Source of the DNA: SIG424 sp045546695
GTDB lineage: Bacteria; Bacillota; Clostridia; UBA1212; UBA1255
Direction: 5' to 3'
Assembly: GCA_045546695.1 (NCBI GenBank)
Contig: JAZQDE010000041.1
Location: 1 to 40,383, forward strand
Length of the DNA stretch: 40,383 bases
The notes under the pieces were generated by a model that saw only the letters and a list, made by a program, of their open reading frames with translations, ran no database searches and was not told the origin of the DNA. This document shows, in pieces, positions 38,298-40,383 of this stretch; positions within the stretch are counted from its first letter, which is position 1, and every line of letters begins with the position of its first letter. A program made the position numbers and the translations under genes.

Positions 38298-38326
38298 TTT
38301 ATTTCTCCTCCGAAGTGTGTTATTAT
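38298..38326 (+). promoter_or_regulatory. Possible promoter for the secreted SH3/C39-like gene
   Basis: TGTTATTAT (38318-38326) gives an extended -10 box, with a weak TTTATT (38298-38303) 17 bases upstream. A ribosome site AAAGGAGGA follows before the ATG at 38363. Confidence 0.45.
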
Positions 38327-38362
38327 GCTACCGCAAGATAAAAAAAAGGAGGATTCAGAGGT

Positions 38363-39358
38363 ATGAAAGCAAGAGTTTATAAGCTAATAATACTCGTATT
38401 GGTATTTGTTACCATCGCAAGCATTTCACCGGATAAATTGTATGCCTTAAATTATTCTGGATCGCTTGCAGGTATCGTCAGGACGAAGAGTACAGGATTG
38501 AATGTCCGTGCGTCGGCCTCGATGAATAGCAACGTTCTTGACACTGTCGATAAAGGCAGCTACGTGACGTTGCTCTCAAAAAATGGTTCATGGTGGTATG
38601 TAAAATATGGAAGCAATAAGTTTGGTTATTGTTTTGCTGATTACATAGAGGCCGTGAATTCAAGCAGTGCAGGATATGTAAATACTGTGAGCACAGCCCT
38701 TAACGTCAGATGCGACGCCGGCTTTTCTTACAATGTAATATCCCAACTGGCAAAAAATGAGCCGTTTGTCTTATTGTCAGGCAGCGGCGGCTGGTCAAAA
38801 GTTCTTTACGACGGCACAAAAGTGGGCTATGTTTCCAGTAAATATGTGGGACTTTTTTCAGGCTCATCTTCTTCGTCGTCATCAACGGCAGACCCGATTT
38901 CTCTCGTGATTCCAGCCTTCAGGCAGACTGACAAAAGATGGAAAGATGTTGAGCTCGGCGACAGTGGCAAGTCGATAGGCAAGATTGGTTGCCTCGTGAC
39001 CTGCATGGCTATGTACGAGACGTTCCGCACCGGTAAAACTATTTACCCTGATGCTATGTCAAAGAAGCTTGATTTTTCTAAAAGTGGCGACATGAGTTGG
39101 CCGGATGATATTACTATTGATTATTCTTCCAGCCTGAAAAATATTTACAACATTCTCAAGTCCGGCAGGCCTGTTATTGTTGGCGCGAAACGCTCTTCAG
39201 GCGGTCAGCACTGGGTTCTTGTTACCGGCTACAATGGTGGATCGATTACAAAATCTTCCAGCTACATTATCAACGACCCTGCTTCTGCCGGTCGTGAAAC
39301 GTTGTCGGAATTTTATTCAGACTACCCAAGATTCTATAAAATAGCGTATTATAAGTGA
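38363..39358 (+). CDS. Secreted protein with two bacterial SH3 domains and a C39-like peptidase domain
   Basis: This 331-residue protein has an N-terminal signal sequence (about 1-29, hydrophobic LIILVLVFVTIASI). Two SH3b domains follow (about 36-94, TKSTGLNVRASASMNSNVLDT; about 100-162, VSTALNVRCDAGFSYNVIS), which usually bind cell wall, and then a poly-Ser linker (about 166-175). The C-terminal domain is C39-like: FRQTDKRWKDVELG, a nucleophile-type Cys in GCLVTCMAM (about residue 210), His in GGQHWVLVTGY and Asp in INDPAS. It may cleave wall peptides or secreted proteins. It lacks an ABC exporter, so it is not the leader-processing kind. The start is supported by AAAGGAGGA. The cyclase gene starts 12 bases after its stop. 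Confidence 0.88.
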   Translation: MKARVYKLIILVLVFVTIASISPDKLYALNYSGSLAGIVRTKSTGLNVRASASMNSNVLDTVDKGSYVTLLSKNGSWWYVKYGSNKFGYCFADYIEAVNSSSAGYVNTVSTALNVRCDAGFSYNVISQLAKNEPFVLLSGSGGWSKVLYDGTKVGYVSSKYVGLFSGSSSSSSSTADPISLVIPAFRQTDKRWKDVELGDSGKSIGKIGCLVTCMAMYETFRTGKTIYPDAMSKKLDFSKSGDMSWPDDITIDYSSSLKNIYNILKSGRPVIVGAKRSSGGQHWVLVTGYNGGSITKSSSYIINDPASAGRETLSEFYSDYPRFYKIAYYK

Positions 39359-39370
39359 GGCGCAGTTTTT

Positions 39371-40018
39371 ATGAGTTTTATTGATCTTTCTTTGAATATT
39401 TATGATGGCGGCCCTGCGTATCCCGGTGACCCGGAATGCAGGGTCATCCCTTATTATACTGTTGCAAAGGACGGCTGTAACGTCAGTGCCGTTTCTTTTT
39501 CCAGTCATAATGCGACGCATCTTGATGCGCCCAGACATTTTCTGGAAGCACCCGACGCTGCCGCTATTAGCGACCTTCCTCTTGAAAGGCTTTGCGGCCG
39601 CGCCCGCGTTGTTGATTGTTCTTTTGTTCCCGCCGACGAGCCTATTACCGCCGCTGTTCTTGAAAAGCATTTCAGTGACGCTTTTTATCCCGGCGCCATT
39701 GTGCTTATTGAAACCGGCTGGGATAAAATGTATGGTACCGATGCGTATTATTGTGGCTTTCCATATATTGGCAGTGATGCGGCGCGTTGGATAGCAGACC
39801 GCGGCATTTCTATGCTCGGTCTTGATTTGCCGACACCCAATCGTTACGATTCAACGCTCGTCCATCGTACGTTGCTGGGCTCCGACGTCCTTATTTGTGA
39901 GGGCCTTGCCAATTTATGTAAATTGCCCCGTGAAAAGGACTTTGAGTTCTTTGCTTTTCCCCTGAAGTTTACAGGTCTCGACGGTTCTCCGGTCAGAGCT
40001 GTTGCAAGGGTTGAGTAG
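39371..40018 (+). CDS. Cyclase / kynurenine-formamidase-like family protein
   Basis: This 215-residue protein belongs to the metal-dependent cyclase superfamily, with the signature HNATHLDAPRHF: H46, H50, D52 and H56 as metal ligands. GPAYPGDP near the start and IVLIETGW in the middle are also typical. Characterised members hydrolyse N-formylkynurenine or isatin, or act in polyketide ring closure. The length is as expected (about 210-220). No tryptophan-catabolism gene is in view, so the substrate is unknown. It is probably co-transcribed with the upstream secreted protein (gap of 12 bases), although the two roles have no obvious connection. A likely terminator lies 48 bases downstream. Confidence 0.9.
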   Translation: MSFIDLSLNIYDGGPAYPGDPECRVIPYYTVAKDGCNVSAVSFSSHNATHLDAPRHFLEAPDAAAISDLPLERLCGRARVVDCSFVPADEPITAAVLEKHFSDAFYPGAIVLIETGWDKMYGTDAYYCGFPYIGSDAARWIADRGISMLGLDLPTPNRYDSTLVHRTLLGSDVLICEGLANLCKLPREKDFEFFAFPLKFTGLDGSPVRAVARVE

Positions 40019-40023
40019 CAGAA

Positions 40024-40248
40024 CTATTTCCACAAATCGTCACGATCCAGATATATTGCCTCAATGCTCCTTTGATTTTTACCATAAAGAATGTCAAGGA
40101 GCGTTTTTTTGTTTTCCCCAAGAAACGCAGAAACATCTGGGACGTATGAATATTCCTGCCCGGAAGCTCTTTGCGTATTCCGGTGCCAGGGACGTGAATA
40201 GGTAGGGCGTGAATAGGCAGGGCGTGATGGGGCTGTGCGGCGCCGCAT
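40024..40248 (-). CDS. Doubtful small hypothetical protein
   Basis: A 74-codon frame with an AAGGA site 9 bases before its ATG (minus strand). The N-terminal third is low-complexity and Arg/Pro-rich because the DNA has 15-bp repeats (SRPAY, SRPTY, SRPWH). The C-terminal part (LLDILYGKNQRSIEA, YLDRDDLW) has a normal globular look. A TTGACA lies upstream at 40332-40327 with only a poor -10. Against it, a terminator-like hairpin for the + strand cyclase gene lies inside it. I recognise no family. Treat as possible only. Confidence 0.35.
   Translation of the reverse strand: MRRRTAPSRPAYSRPTYSRPWHRNTQRASGQEYSYVPDVSAFLGENKKTLLDILYGKNQRSIEAIYLDRDDLWK
40066..40110 (+). terminator. Likely terminator after the cyclase gene
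   Basis: GCTCCTTTGA pairs with TCAAGGAGC (one bulged T) across an 18-base loop, and seven T residues follow (40104-40110). It lies within the doubtful minus-strand frame. Confidence 0.5.
40189..40233. repeat. Short 15-bp tandem repeats
   Basis: Three near-identical units start with GGGACGTGAATAGG at 40189, GGGCGTGAATAGG at 40205 and GGGCGTGATGG at 40220. They encode the SRPxY repeats of the doubtful minus-strand frame. Confidence 0.7.
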
Positions 40249-40343
40249 AAGTGAGATTCCTTGAAAAAGTCGCTATGGTTTTAATATATTTGAAAAAAAA
40301 GGAAAATGTTCGCGATTGCACATTCTGTCAACCATTAGCGAAA

Positions 40344-40369
40344 ATGTCCCGGAAAAGTTGAAACATTAG
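40344..40369 (+). mobile_element. Possible insertion-sequence end (copy 2), continuing past the window
   Basis: This segment, beginning ATGTCCCGGAAAAG, matches 24538-24563 in 23 of 26 positions. It is 14 bases from the window edge, so a complete element could follow outside. The family is not certain. Confidence 0.35.
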
Positions 40370-40383
40370 CTCTTGATAATCAG

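Overview
The window reads as a chromosomal segment of an anaerobic, carbohydrate-fermenting member of the Clostridia (Bacillota). Supporting signs are a single-chain pyruvate:ferredoxin oxidoreductase, a transketolase split over two genes, a MecA-type adaptor, rubredoxin, strong GGAGG-type ribosome binding sites, canonical TTGACA/TATAAT promoters and tRNA genes without encoded CCA. I cannot name the species. Most genes lie on the + strand.

Layout. (1) 1-5035: transketolase (two subunits, the first cut by the window edge) and PFOR, closed by a strong terminator. (2) 5092-5527: no gene. It holds three tandem 72-bp hairpin repeats, a C-rich 11-bp repeat and a promoter. (3) 5528-11263: a tight five-gene operon (DJ-1/PfpI protein, GH1 beta-glucosidase, a large Old-Yellow-Enzyme-type reductase, and the large and small subunits of an aconitase X dehydratase), followed by pgi on its own promoter. 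(4) 12685-18451: mecA, divergent from an M55 D-aminopeptidase gene that is followed by two cell-surface lipoproteins, one CotH-like with lamin-tail domains and one transglutaminase-like on a long Thr/Pro repeat stalk. (5) 18443-21142 (minus strand): an inositol-monophosphatase-like enzyme and a GH20-type glycosidase. (6) 21365-24510: rpsO, pnp and a class I amidotransferase-like hydrolase. (7) 24511-25616: a possible insertion-sequence end and an orphan lipoprotein. (8) 25643-31830: an apparent transcription unit that begins with a CAU-anticodon tRNA and continues with gpsA, a D-2-hydroxyacid dehydrogenase, a short OYE-type enzyme with an Fe-S motif, an SDR, a flavoprotein and rubredoxin. (9) 31889-33525: tRNA-Lys, truA and a HAD phosphatase. 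(10) 33526-33844: a second array of the same 72-bp repeat. (11) 33845-40018: ftsH, a P-type Ca2+-type ATPase, a secreted SH3/C39-like protein and a cyclase-family enzyme. The last 365 bases hold a doubtful small minus-strand ORF, a likely terminator and a second copy of the possible IS end.

How it fits together. Central carbon genes (transketolase, PFOR, pgi) sit beside two operons rich in flavin and iron-sulphur oxidoreductases. The first pairs a beta-glucosidase with an enoate-reductase-like enzyme and a dehydratase, which suggests uptake and splitting of a beta-glucoside and reduction or dehydration of its non-sugar part. The second strings together dehydrogenases, a flavoenzyme and a rubredoxin, and looks like an undescribed reductive pathway. 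Both substrate assignments are inference. The most unusual non-coding feature is the 72-bp tandem hairpin repeat present at two loci 28 kb apart.
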